Below the pieces are notes generated by a model that searched no databases, had not been told where the DNA came from, and saw nothing but the letters and a program-made list of their open reading frames with translations. DNA of 11,752 nucleotides, taken from contig JALWDV010000403.1 of assembly GCA_027036755.1 (NCBI GenBank), positions 1 to 11,752 on the forward strand, given 5' to 3'. Source of the DNA: Anaerolineae bacterium (lineage in GTDB: Bacteria; Chloroflexota; Anaerolineae; J102). Shown in pieces: positions 5,676 to 11,752 of the stretch (the stretch's first letter is position 1; the number at the start of each line of letters is the position of its first letter). The position numbers and the translations under genes were made by a program.

Positions 5676-6049
5676 TTTGGGTGCGTCCCAAATGAGTTGA
5701 ACACCAAGTTGGCGGGCGCAGGCCCGCCTTCGGAACAAGGCCAACAACCTTCCATATCTCCTTCCCCGCCCGTCTCGGAGCGGATGAGGAAGCAAAGGAG
5801 GGGGTCTGCGCCCAAAAAGCCCGAGTTATGAATGTTCATAAATTAAATCGGTCATGGTGGCGTTCGCCACGTTCGCCCGGCGATGAAGTCGCCGGGCTAC
5901 AGAACAGCGCCGGGTAAATCCGGCTAGCCCCGAAGGGACGCTGGCGGCGGGCGCGAAGCGCCCCGGGCCTATAACCGGATTATTTTGTCAATGTTCATCA
6001 CTCGGCCAGTGCGCCCGGCTAGCGCCCACTCGTTTAGGACGCACCCAAA
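5676..6049. mobile_element. 374-bp non-coding element with terminal inverted repeats
   Basis: The left end (5676-5697) reads TTTGGGTGCGTCC, C, AAATGAGT. The complement of the right end (6028-6049) reads TTTGGGTGCGTCC, T, AAACGAGT. The ends therefore match at 20 of 22 positions as terminal inverted repeats. There is no reading frame inside. Near the left is a perfect GGCGGGC/GCCCGCC hairpin (5711-5728). The right half is a separate multi-hairpin element (5821-6005). No target duplication is obvious. The right end directly abuts the stop codon of the minus-strand gene. MITE-like by structure; the parent transposon is not identified. Confidence 0.65.
5821..6005 (-). repeat. Multi-hairpin repeat element, short copy
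   Basis: The outer ends are imperfect inverted repeats beginning CCGAGT(T/G)ATGAA. Inside, in order, are hairpins GTGGCG-TT-CGCCAC (5857-5870), GCCCGGCGA-TGAAG-TCGCCGGGC (5875-5897), GCCGG/CCGGC (5909-5924) and GGGCGC-GAA-GCGCCC (5949-5963). The same series occurs in the opposite orientation at 11300-11671. This copy has one CTAG (5924-5927) where the other copy holds a 156-bp insertion, and it lacks one hairpin. No T-tract follows the stems, so these are not ordinary terminators. Confidence 0.7.
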
Positions 6050-6772
6050 TCAAACATCAAAGGGGTGGGGTTTGCCCGCATAGATGTTATCGAGGATTTG
6101 CAACTCTCGATCATGCACGGCGTTGAGGAATTTATCCGCTTTGCCCATGTGACGAAAGGCGCTGTAGCCATGCTCCAGAAAATCCTGAAACTCGTTCCAT
6201 CCGGCCCGATAGGCGGGCCCCCGGGCCAGGCGCAGGGTCCAGCCGATGACCCGATGCCGCACCAGCTTCTCCAGGTCCCGGCCAATGGCCACGATCATAT
6301 CGATTTGCTTCACCCGATCATCGTAATTGTCGCACAAACGATAGGCCGCCGCGTACTGCTCCTCGGAGATGCTGTCGGTCACGCCCACATCCTCCAGCAG
6401 CGTCTGCAATAATTTCTCGTCCAGCTCCTCGGTGAGATTGTTGAGCTCGATAGCCAGGGTGAGGGTTTTCAGCGCCCGAGCGGGGATGAACCGCATCATA
6501 AAATCGTGGATGCGCACGATGTCTGTGTTGCGCTGGGTGAAATCCTTGGGTGCGTAGATGTCGTCCAGGAAAAAGCGACACGCGGGCTCGTAGCGCTCAT
6601 CGGCCAGGAAATCGGCGTAGGTGTGGGCCAGACGCCGGGCCTGCCACGCCCGCAACATGGCCATTTCGGGCGAAAGACCGCGACCTTCCACCCGCTGATG
6701 GCTGAGTTTATCATGCTGGCGCAACGCCGCCACCAAACGGGCCGCGTCTTTTGGGGATAATGTCTCGGTCAT
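6050..6772 (-). CDS. FFLEELY-motif-type protein, function unknown
   Basis: This 240-residue soluble protein is predicted to be mostly helical. Residues 67-80 read FFLDDIYAPKDFTQ, close to the FFLEELYGPKDFSQR signature that names a family known mainly from proteobacteria. The C-terminal half also fits that family as I remember it: QIDMIVAIGRDLEKLVRH, then RLARGPAYRAGWNEFQDFLEHGY and FLNAVHDRELQILDNIYAG. No function is established. The ATG at 6772 was chosen because MTETLSPKDAARLV looks like a natural N-terminus; longer frames run into repeat DNA. No good Shine-Dalgarno sequence is seen. The gene is framed by mobile-looking elements: a 374-bp element touches its stop codon and a 150-bp element begins a few bases before its start. 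The family ends near this point, so little or nothing seems lost. Confidence 0.8.
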   Translation of the reverse strand: MTETLSPKDAARLVAALRQHDKLSHQRVEGRGLSPEMAMLRAWQARRLAHTYADFLADERYEPACRFFLDDIYAPKDFTQRNTDIVRIHDFMMRFIPARALKTLTLAIELNNLTEELDEKLLQTLLEDVGVTDSISEEQYAAAYRLCDNYDDRVKQIDMIVAIGRDLEKLVRHRVIGWTLRLARGPAYRAGWNEFQDFLEHGYSAFRHMGKADKFLNAVHDRELQILDNIYAGKPHPFDV

Positions 6773-6775
6773 AAG

Positions 6776-6945
6776 CGTCAGGTCATAACTGCTAACGTAC
6801 TTGACTTTAAGTCGCCAAAAGCCACGAAGACTCGAAGTTTTTCGAAGACACGAAGGAAAAAACAAAGAAAAATACTTCGCGCCTTCGCATTTCTTCATGC
6901 CTTCGTGGCAAAAAGTGGTGTCTACACCTTAGTTACGTCAGGTCA
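6776..6945. mobile_element. 150-bp inverted-repeat element, copy 2, with 10-bp direct repeats
   Basis: A 10-bp direct repeat CGTCAGGTCA (6776-6785 and 6936-6945) flanks a 150-bp body (6786-6935). The body begins TAACTGCTAACG and ends CCTTAGTTA. Inside is an imperfect hairpin: GCCACGAAGACTCGAAG (6821 on) against the complementary CTTCGCGCCTTCG and GCCTTCGTGGC near 6877-6909. Start motif, body length and CACGAAG units match copy 1 at 3361-3510. The perfect flanking repeat looks like a target-site duplication, pointing to a fairly recent insertion. It stands 3 bp upstream of the FFLEELY-type start codon. Confidence 0.75.
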
Positions 6946-7027
6946 TCCGGGAATGTGCATTCACCTGTCTTAGAGTGCTGCCGCGGGAGAATGGTTACGA
7001 AATCGCAGCAGCGCATCATGTTCATTA

Positions 7028-7056
7028 TTGACAGAACGTTACAAACGCAATAAAAT
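7028..7056 (+). promoter_or_regulatory. Strong sigma-70-type promoter of the MarR-type gene
   Basis: A perfect TTGACA (7028-7033) and TAAAAT (7051-7056, 5/6) are 17 bp apart, the best promoter match in the window. Transcription would start near 7063, about 39 nt before the ATG. Two similar strings, GTTACGAAATCG (just upstream, near 6992) and GTTACAAACGC (within the spacer), might be operator half-sites, but they are not a clear palindrome. Confidence 0.75.
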
Positions 7057-7101
7057 ACAATCGATTTCCCCCGCCTTTTCCCATTCCAAAGGAGTGACGT
7101 G

Positions 7102-7620
7102 ATGGAACGCGAGCAGTTTGTCGAAAATCTGGGGCTGTTGGTGGAAGAGCTGACGGGATTCACGCGCATGTCGGGGCGAATCATGGGCTGGCTGATGACC
7201 AGCGACACGCCCGGCGTGACCATGCCCGATCTCACCGAGGCCCTGCACACCAGCAAAAGCGCCATCAGCACCGCCACCCGGCAGCTCATTCAGGCGGGCC
7301 TCATCGAACGCGGCAGCGTGCCGGGCCAGCGCCGGGACGTTTATCGCCTGCGCCCCGGCGCATGGCGGCGATTGCTATTGCTGGAGACGCAAAAATACAG
7401 CCGGTTTTACGATCTCGCCGCCCAGGGCTTCGATCTGGTGGAGGAAGCGTCGGAAGAGGGGCGAAAAGCCATACAGGAGATGGCCGGGCTGAACAGCTAT
7501 CTGGCCGAGGAAACGCCCCGGCTCATCCAGCAGTGGCAGGGGGGCGGCGCAGCCCGAGGAGGCGGCAAGCGCAGCGTGCGCACCAGCAAGGGCTCCAGCC
7601 CCCGCGCCTGGGAGTTATGA
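7102..7620 (+). CDS. GbsR/MarR-family transcriptional regulator
   Basis: This 172-residue DNA-binding protein has a winged helix-turn-helix over about residues 20-86. The family pattern is clear: RMSGRIMGWLMTSD (22-35), LTEALHTSKSAISTATRQLIQAGLIER (44-70, containing the recognition helix) and the wing PGQRRDVYRL (74-83). A helical dimerisation region follows (about 87-146), and then a Gly/Arg/Ser-rich tail. Relatives often repress a neighbouring efflux or transport operon; no such operon is visible here, so its target is unknown. The ATG at 7102 follows AGGAG (7090-7094) by 7 nt and was preferred to the GTG three bases earlier. It converges on the glycosyltransferase gene with a 13-bp gap and is divergent from the FFLEELY-type gene. 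Confidence 0.88.
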   Translation: MEREQFVENLGLLVEELTGFTRMSGRIMGWLMTSDTPGVTMPDLTEALHTSKSAISTATRQLIQAGLIERGSVPGQRRDVYRLRPGAWRRLLLLETQKYSRFYDLAAQGFDLVEEASEEGRKAIQEMAGLNSYLAEETPRLIQQWQGGGAARGGGKRSVRTSKGSSPRAWEL

Positions 7621-7633
7621 TGGCGCCCTCACC

Positions 7634-9622
7634 CTATCTGCCCGCCCGCAGCGGCCCGAGGGTTGGCTCCACGCCGATGCCGTCGGCCAGGCCCGTCGCG
7701 GCCAGGGTCTCCTCATCGTAGAGCACCACTGTCAGATGATAGTCGCCCGGCTGCTCGGGCGCGGTGAGAAGATAGACGTTGAGCGCGCTTTCGCCCGGCC
7801 CCCAGGCCGTGGTGCGCAGATGACGATCGGAAAGCAGCACCCGGTCATCCTGGGCCAGGATGGCGCCATCGGCGTTTTTGAGACGCAGCGAGACCTTGAG
7901 CGGGCGTTGGGTGGGGCCATCCGCCCGCCAACGCAGCGCGACCAGAACAGGCTCGCCCGACCCCACCGGCTGCGTCCGGCCCGTCCAGTCGCCTTCCACC
8001 AGCGTCACGCCCGGATCGAAACGATAGTTCAGGGCGACGAAGTCGCGCGGCAGCCGAAAATCGGTGGGCGGCTGCATCCGCCAGACCTGCACCGTGTAGC
8101 CGCGGAATCGCTTTTCGTCGATCCGCTGGCCATACGCGTCCAGCAGGGCGGTGACCGCGCCGCGCGGGTCCATGTCCGATTCGTACCAGGTCACCCAGAA
8201 AACGCGCCGGGCCTCGCCCGCCAGCCCGGTCAGCCGCGCATCGATGTGGTTGATATCCACAAAGAGATATTGGGCCGGAGCCTGATCCGCGGGTTCAGGG
8301 CGCGGGAAGCCGTCGAAATCGTTGTTCCAGCGCTCCCAATAAAATCCAAAGGGATAGCGTTGATCCACCAGAATGATGTCATCGGGCGTGGCGTTGGCTT
8401 CGAGATAACCCACGACGCCGGTCATGTCCTCGCGAAAATGCGCGGGATCGAACAGATCCGCGCGGAGGGAGGGGATGCTGATCCCCACCAGAATGGCGAT
8501 GCCCACCCAGGGCAGGGGCCGGGCCAGATAACGCCATCCCGCCAGGGCCCAAGCGGTCAGGGCCCACGCCGCGGGTAGGATGAAGCTGATGTAGCGGGGA
8601 TTGAAGGCTGATCGGGCGATGAGAACGCCGTAGAAGATGGCCAGGCCGCCAAAAAGCCAGACCGCCAGCAGGCTCCACGCCCGCCAATCGGTCGCCCGCC
8701 GCCCGCGCCAGAGTTGCAACAGCGCGCCCGCTCCCGCCAGCGCCGCCCAAATCCATCCCCCCCGCGGCCAGATGCTCTCGGGAACGAACTCGCCCAGGGT
8801 GAAGGCCCGATAGAGCTGAGCGAGATAGCCGCCCAGGCTGGGCAAGGTCAGATTGGGGTTATCGTAGCCGGGAATCTGGCGCAGAGCGATGGGAACGACG
8901 GGGAGGAATAGCGCCACCGCCATCAGGCCCGCGGCCAGCAGCCTCAGCCAGCGCCGCCGCTGAACGATGCAGGCGAGACGCGATGACGTCGACGCGCGAT
9001 ACGCAGCGTCATCGCAGCGGAGCGCCCAAACCAGCAGCCACGCGCCCCACGCAGCCAGGATGAAGAAGGCGCTGTAATGGGTGAGCAACGCGGCCGCGGC
9101 CAATGCGCCAAAGAGCAGCCATCGGGGCTGCGAGGTCTCGTCATCGAGCGCCCGCAACAACGCCAACATGCCCGCGGCCAGCAGCGCCCACGACATGGTG
9201 TACATGCGGGTTTCCTGGGCCTCGGCCAGGGCGTAGGGTGCAAAGGCCGCGATCAGCAGCGCCAGCGTCCCCGCCAGCCATTCCCACCGGCGAATCAGCC
9301 TGCGCCCAAGCTGAAACGAGAGCGCCGCGGCCAGCACGCCGAACCACGCGCTGAGAAACCGCGTCGCGAAGCGACTCTCTCCGGCAATTCGCGTCCATGC
9401 GTGCAGGGTGTAGAAATAAAGCGGGGGATGAATATCCAGCTCGGGCGCAATCGCCACCTGCGCCAACGGGCGGGTGGCCACATCGATGTTGCGGGCCTCG
9501 TCCCACCAAATGTCCTGAAAATCCAGCCGGTAAAGACGCAGGGCCAACGCCGCCCAGAACGCGACGATGATCAAACCCCAATAGAGCCAATGCCTGCGAG
9601 ACGACTGCATCTCGGGCCTCAT
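7634..9622 (-). CDS. Membrane GT-C glycosyltransferase (PMT_2/family 39-like)
   Basis: This 662-residue integral membrane protein has an N-terminal membrane helix (about 12-30). It is followed by the outward loop WWDEARNID (39-47) with the acidic pair typical of GT-C enzymes, then DIHPPLYFY (63-71), ETRMYT (137-142) and THYSAFF (181-187). About ten more hydrophobic stretches reach to about residue 400. The last 250 residues are soluble and should lie outside the membrane; they include a beta-rich part. GT-C enzymes move a sugar from a polyprenyl-phosphate donor onto a protein, lipid or glycan; donor and acceptor are unknown here, though the GT2 enzyme at 274-1044 could make such a donor. The ATG at 9622 overlaps the upstream phosphatase stop as ATGA, suggesting translational coupling. 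A second ATG lies at 9610. Confidence 0.87.
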   Translation of the reverse strand: MRPEMQSSRRHWLYWGLIIVAFWAALALRLYRLDFQDIWWDEARNIDVATRPLAQVAIAPELDIHPPLYFYTLHAWTRIAGESRFATRFLSAWFGVLAAALSFQLGRRLIRRWEWLAGTLALLIAAFAPYALAEAQETRMYTMSWALLAAGMLALLRALDDETSQPRWLLFGALAAAALLTHYSAFFILAAWGAWLLVWALRCDDAAYRASTSSRLACIVQRRRWLRLLAAGLMAVALFLPVVPIALRQIPGYDNPNLTLPSLGGYLAQLYRAFTLGEFVPESIWPRGGWIWAALAGAGALLQLWRGRRATDWRAWSLLAVWLFGGLAIFYGVLIARSAFNPRYISFILPAAWALTAWALAGWRYLARPLPWVGIAILVGISIPSLRADLFDPAHFREDMTGVVGYLEANATPDDIILVDQRYPFGFYWERWNNDFDGFPRPEPADQAPAQYLFVDINHIDARLTGLAGEARRVFWVTWYESDMDPRGAVTALLDAYGQRIDEKRFRGYTVQVWRMQPPTDFRLPRDFVALNYRFDPGVTLVEGDWTGRTQPVGSGEPVLVALRWRADGPTQRPLKVSLRLKNADGAILAQDDRVLLSDRHLRTTAWGPGESALNVYLLTAPEQPGDYHLTVVLYDEETLAATGLADGIGVEPTLGPLRAGR

Positions 9623-11103
9623 CGATTCAAGTGGATGATCCGGGAATCGGGCGCGGGGGTCAGCCTGTCATCCAGCCCAAACCGTTGGGCGAAGGTCTGC
9701 AAGGCGTCGTCGTCGGCCCGCCAGATCACCGCGAACGCGTCGCTATCGTCAAAGGGCGAGAGCAGCAGCAAAGGCTCCAAAGCCTGCTCTCCCCCCTGCG
9801 TCGTCTCCTGAGCATACCCCGCCAGGGCCACCTGACCGCCGACAATGGTCGTTTGATGACCAACATAACGGGCTTTATCCAGGGTGGCGGAGAACGTTTC
9901 GCCAGCATCGGTGACGACGATGAGGGTTTCCCAGTCCTCGTCCTCCGAGATAGGCTCCACCCGCCCCTGGCCCGAGACGAAGAGCAGCGTGCGGGCGTCG
10001 GCGGGATCGGGCGTGGCGAAGACGACCGCGTTCTCATGCCCGAGCCGCGCCGAACTCTCCCCGGCCGCCGACATCCCTGGGGTGGACGACGGCGCTGTCG
10101 GCGTCGCTGGCGTTGATGCGGGCGGCGATGCGGGCGCGGAAACGCTCGGGCCCGATGTGACGGCGGGCGTGACGACGGGCGTAAACGTGCCAATCGCGAC
10201 CACCGGGCTTTTCGCAGGCCCGGCGGGCGAGGGAGCCTGCCGCACGAAACTCCAATAGACGAATCCGCCGAGAATGAGCACGGCGGCGATGATGGCCAGC
10301 CAGGGCAACAATGATCGGGAGCGACGCCGTCCGTCTCCGATCAATTGCACCAGGGCGAAGGTGACGTTATCGGGTGCGCCCCGCTCCAAAGACAATCCCA
10401 ACAACCGCTCAGCGGCCTCATCCAAAGTGTACGCGTGCAGAATCTTGCCCATCTCCTTTTCCGAGACCACGTTGCTGAGGCCATCGGAACAAAGCAGCAC
10501 GATGTCGCCGGGCCGGGCGTCCAGCGAGAAAAAGTCAACATTCACTGTGGCCTCGCCCCCCAGCGAGCGGGTGATGACATTGCGCAAGGGATGGTGCGAC
10601 GCCTGGTCCTGGGTGAGGATGCCGCTGCTCACCTGCTCCGCCACCCAGGAATGATCTTGCGTCACCTGCCGGATTTTGCCGGTGCGGAACAAGTACGCTC
10701 GGCTATCGCCCACATTGGCGATCAGCCACTGTTCGGGCTGATACAAAGCCGCCACCAGCGTCGTTCCCATGCCCGACATCGCGGCATTGTCTCCCGCCAT
10801 CTCAAAAATAGCCTGGTTGGCGGTCTTGATGGCAGCAGCTAACGTCGTTTTCGGATCAACCCATTCATTGGTGTAGTATTCGGTGAAGAGGGTGCTGATA
10901 GCCAGGTTGCTGGCGACCTCCCCCGCGGCGTGCCCGCCCATGCCATCGGCCACGGCAAAAAGATGCCCGCGCTGCTGCAAAACATCATCGCCCAATTCCA
11001 GCACTTCGCGCCAATCAAGCACCGTGCCAAGGGCGTCTTCGTTATTTTCACGCACATTGCCGGGATGCGTGCGGGTTTGGACGGAGTAAAGGATATGTTG
11101 CAT
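9619..11103 (-). CDS. PP2C-type Ser/Thr phosphatase with transmembrane helix and external domain
   Basis: This is a 494-residue protein. The N-terminal PPM/PP2C domain (about 1-255) has the metal-binding and catalytic motifs RENNED (18-23), VADGMGGHAAGE (51-62), GMGTTLVAAL (111-120), NVGDSRAYLFR (130-140), LCSDGLSNVV (204-213) and GAPDNVTFALV (242-252). It would remove phosphate from Ser/Thr residues, usually opposing Hanks-type kinases, none of which is in the window. A basic stretch, one membrane helix (about 266-286), a Pro/Ser/Thr-rich linker (about 290-345) and a 150-residue external domain of unknown kind follow. The external part contains LLFVSGQGRVEPISEDEDWETLIVV, which resembles no domain I can name. 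No Shine-Dalgarno sequence precedes the ATG, and the -10 box sits so close that the message may be leaderless. The stop overlaps the glycosyltransferase start. Confidence 0.93.
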   Translation of the reverse strand: MQHILYSVQTRTHPGNVRENNEDALGTVLDWREVLELGDDVLQQRGHLFAVADGMGGHAAGEVASNLAISTLFTEYYTNEWVDPKTTLAAAIKTANQAIFEMAGDNAAMSGMGTTLVAALYQPEQWLIANVGDSRAYLFRTGKIRQVTQDHSWVAEQVSSGILTQDQASHHPLRNVITRSLGGEATVNVDFFSLDARPGDIVLLCSDGLSNVVSEKEMGKILHAYTLDEAAERLLGLSLERGAPDNVTFALVQLIGDGRRRSRSLLPWLAIIAAVLILGGFVYWSFVRQAPSPAGPAKSPVVAIGTFTPVVTPAVTSGPSVSAPASPPASTPATPTAPSSTPGMSAAGESSARLGHENAVVFATPDPADARTLLFVSGQGRVEPISEDEDWETLIVVTDAGETFSATLDKARYVGHQTTIVGGQVALAGYAQETTQGGEQALEPLLLLSPFDDSDAFAVIWRADDDALQTFAQRFGLDDRLTPAPDSRIIHLNR

Positions 11104-11110
11104 AAGCGGA

Positions 11111-11122
11111 AGTATACCATAA
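11111..11122 (-). promoter_or_regulatory. Extended -10 promoter of the phosphatase gene
   Basis: Read on the minus strand, TTATGGTATACT gives a TGG extension and a TATACT -10 box (11116-11111), ending 7 nt before the ATG at 11103. No good -35 box is seen. Transcription would start at or next to the A of the ATG. Confidence 0.55.
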
Positions 11123-11186
11123 AACGTTGGGATTTCCCCTGCTCTGTGGTACGATCCTGATCATTGGCGCTGCCATATCCGCCGCC

Positions 11187-11209
11187 AAACGTCATGCGTC
11201 AAACGTCAA
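11187..11209. repeat. CGTCAAACGTCA repeat arm
   Basis: This stretch reads CAAACGTCATGCG then TCAAACGTCA. It is the same unit family as the inverted repeat in the infC leader (2222-2318), where the complement reads AAACGTCAAGCG then TCAAACGTCA. Only one arm is present here. The rest of 11123-11299 holds no gene and no other clear structure. Confidence 0.5.
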
Positions 11210-11407
11210 GTCGCTACCGGCAACGGAATTTCCGCCATGACAGCCTGCCCTGAGTGAGCGTCCCCAAATAACTTTCCTTTTTCGCCGCAACACTGGCCGA
11301 GTAATGAACATTGACAAAATAATCCGGTTATAGGCCCGGGGCGCTTCGCGCCCGCCGCCAGCGCCGGGGGATGAAGTCCCCCGGCTAGAAACAACGCCCC
11401 TGCGGGA

Positions 11408-11571
11408 CTAGTACAAGGAGGCGTAAGTCGTTGTATAGTTGGCTGCTTGCGCTTGCGCCCAGCCAGATATGTGATCCGGCGGGTTGAGCGGGAAAAGTGC
11501 GCCGGATCGCACATCCGGCGCGGCGCATTATCATAACAAACCATACAATCATTTCGGCCTTCGTGTACTAG
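11408..11571. mobile_element. 156-bp MITE-like insertion with CTAG target duplication
   Basis: CTAG occurs at 11408-11411 and 11568-11571, flanking a 156-bp body. The body's left end (TACAAGGAGGC, later TTGTATAGTT) and complemented right end (TACACGAAGGC, later TTGTATGGTT) are terminal inverted repeats, agreeing at about 21 of the first 29 positions. The related element near 5.9 kb has a single CTAG at this place with matching flanks on both sides, so the insertion point is directly visible. A CTAG (YTAR) 4-bp duplication is reported for IS701-type transposons; assignment to that group is tentative. Confidence 0.75.
11473..11521. repeat. Two mutually exclusive hairpins inside the MITE-like insertion
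   Basis: GATCCGGCG (11473-11481) can pair with CGCCGGATC (11500-11508). The second segment can instead join the perfect hairpin GCGCCGGAT-CGCAC-ATCCGGCGC (11499-11521). Only one can form at a time. This is seen in sequence; any function is unknown. Confidence 0.5.
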
Positions 11572-11671
11572 CCGGATTTATCCGGCGCTGTTTTGTAGCC
11601 CGGCGACTTCATCGCCGGGCGGACGTGGCGAACGCCACGATGACCGATTTAATTTGTGAACATTCGCAACT

Positions 11672-11752
11672 ACTAAGGTAGGCCTGCTGAGCCAACGTTC
11701 AAGACAGCGTTTGTCAGTTTTGCAACCTTGGCCGTTTGACTTGGCCCCCACC
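11672..11752. other. Unassigned right edge
   Basis: No gene or clear repeat is recognised in the last 81 bp. The string AACTACTAAGG (11668-11678) resembles the end sequence TAACTACTAAG of the 150-bp element family, so a further copy could begin here and run out of the window, but this rests on about ten bases only. Confidence 0.25.

Larger units (their letters stand above)
11300..11671 (+). repeat. Multi-hairpin repeat element, long copy
   Basis: This is the reverse-orientation relative of 5821-6005, with matching ends (AGTAATGAACATTGACAAAAT on the left, within homology that extends out to 11291). Perfect hairpins are at 11339-11353 (GGGCGC-TTC-GCGCCC), 11363-11385 (9-bp stem), 11571-11586 (GCCGGAT-TT-ATCCGGC), 11598-11620 (9-bp stem) and 11624-11639 (CGTGGCG-AA-CGCCACG). 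The two 9-bp stems keep the same TGAAG/CTTCA loop but differ by paired changes. A 156-bp insertion splits the element. No coding frame is credible here. Confidence 0.7.

Noticed and set aside
5857..5963. The hairpins after metF as its transcription terminator
   Set aside because: None of the stems is followed by a T-tract, and they belong to a dispersed repeat.
7736..8578. A 280-codon open frame on the + strand
   Set aside because: It is antisense to the GT-C glycosyltransferase, whose motifs and membrane pattern are clear; the frame has no recognisable domain.
11206..11544. A 112-codon minus-strand open frame at the right end
   Set aside because: It runs through the hairpin element and its inserted MITE-like unit, has no domain and no start signal, and the composition follows the repeat.

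Overview
The window is a GC-rich piece of bacterial chromosome. It carries ten protein genes and an unusual load of short non-coding repeat elements between them. Several features suggest an environmental Chloroflexota-type bacterium (Anaerolineae or a relative): a mosaic of housekeeping genes, most genes starting without a Shine-Dalgarno sequence, a short Flp-like pilin, a PMT-type glycosyltransferase with a WWDEA motif, a PP2C phosphatase with an external C-terminal domain, and many palindromic intergenic repeats. This assignment is an inference from gene style, not from a marker phylogeny.

Left part (1-2081, + strand): a REP-like hairpin and a sigma-70-type promoter precede a compact three-gene run. 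It encodes a dolichol-phosphate-mannose-synthase-like GT2 enzyme, a 54-residue Flp/type IVb-pilin-like protein, and a ComF-type phosphoribosyltransferase with four Cys pairs.

Translation block (2078-5617, + strand): a candidate promoter overlaps the end of comF. After a long leader come infC, rpmI, rplT, a SpoU/TrmH-family RNA methyltransferase and metF. infC appears to start at a rare AUA codon behind a strong Shine-Dalgarno sequence. A 150-bp inverted-repeat element sits between rpmI and rplT. A textbook hairpin plus T-tract lies inside the methyltransferase reading frame, where it could cut transcription of the ribosomal genes from the two genes downstream.

Middle part (5618-7620): a 374-bp element with about 22-bp terminal inverted repeats, itself holding a multi-hairpin element, abuts the stop codon of a minus-strand FFLEELY-motif-type protein. 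Just upstream of that gene's start lies a second 150-bp element of the rpmI/rplT family, flanked by a perfect 10-bp direct repeat. A strong promoter and a GbsR/MarR-type regulator follow on the + strand.

Right part (7634-11752): a minus-strand pair overlaps by 4 bp, a PP2C-type Ser/Thr phosphatase (probably leaderless) followed by a membrane GT-C glycosyltransferase. The rest of the window (11104-11752) has no gene. It holds a second multi-hairpin element in inverted orientation, interrupted by a 156-bp MITE-like insertion with a CTAG target duplication. The copy near 5.9 kb serves as a natural related empty site.

No complete new multi-gene system was recognised. The most novel material is the nested families of small mobile-looking repeats and the regulatory details of the infC operon.
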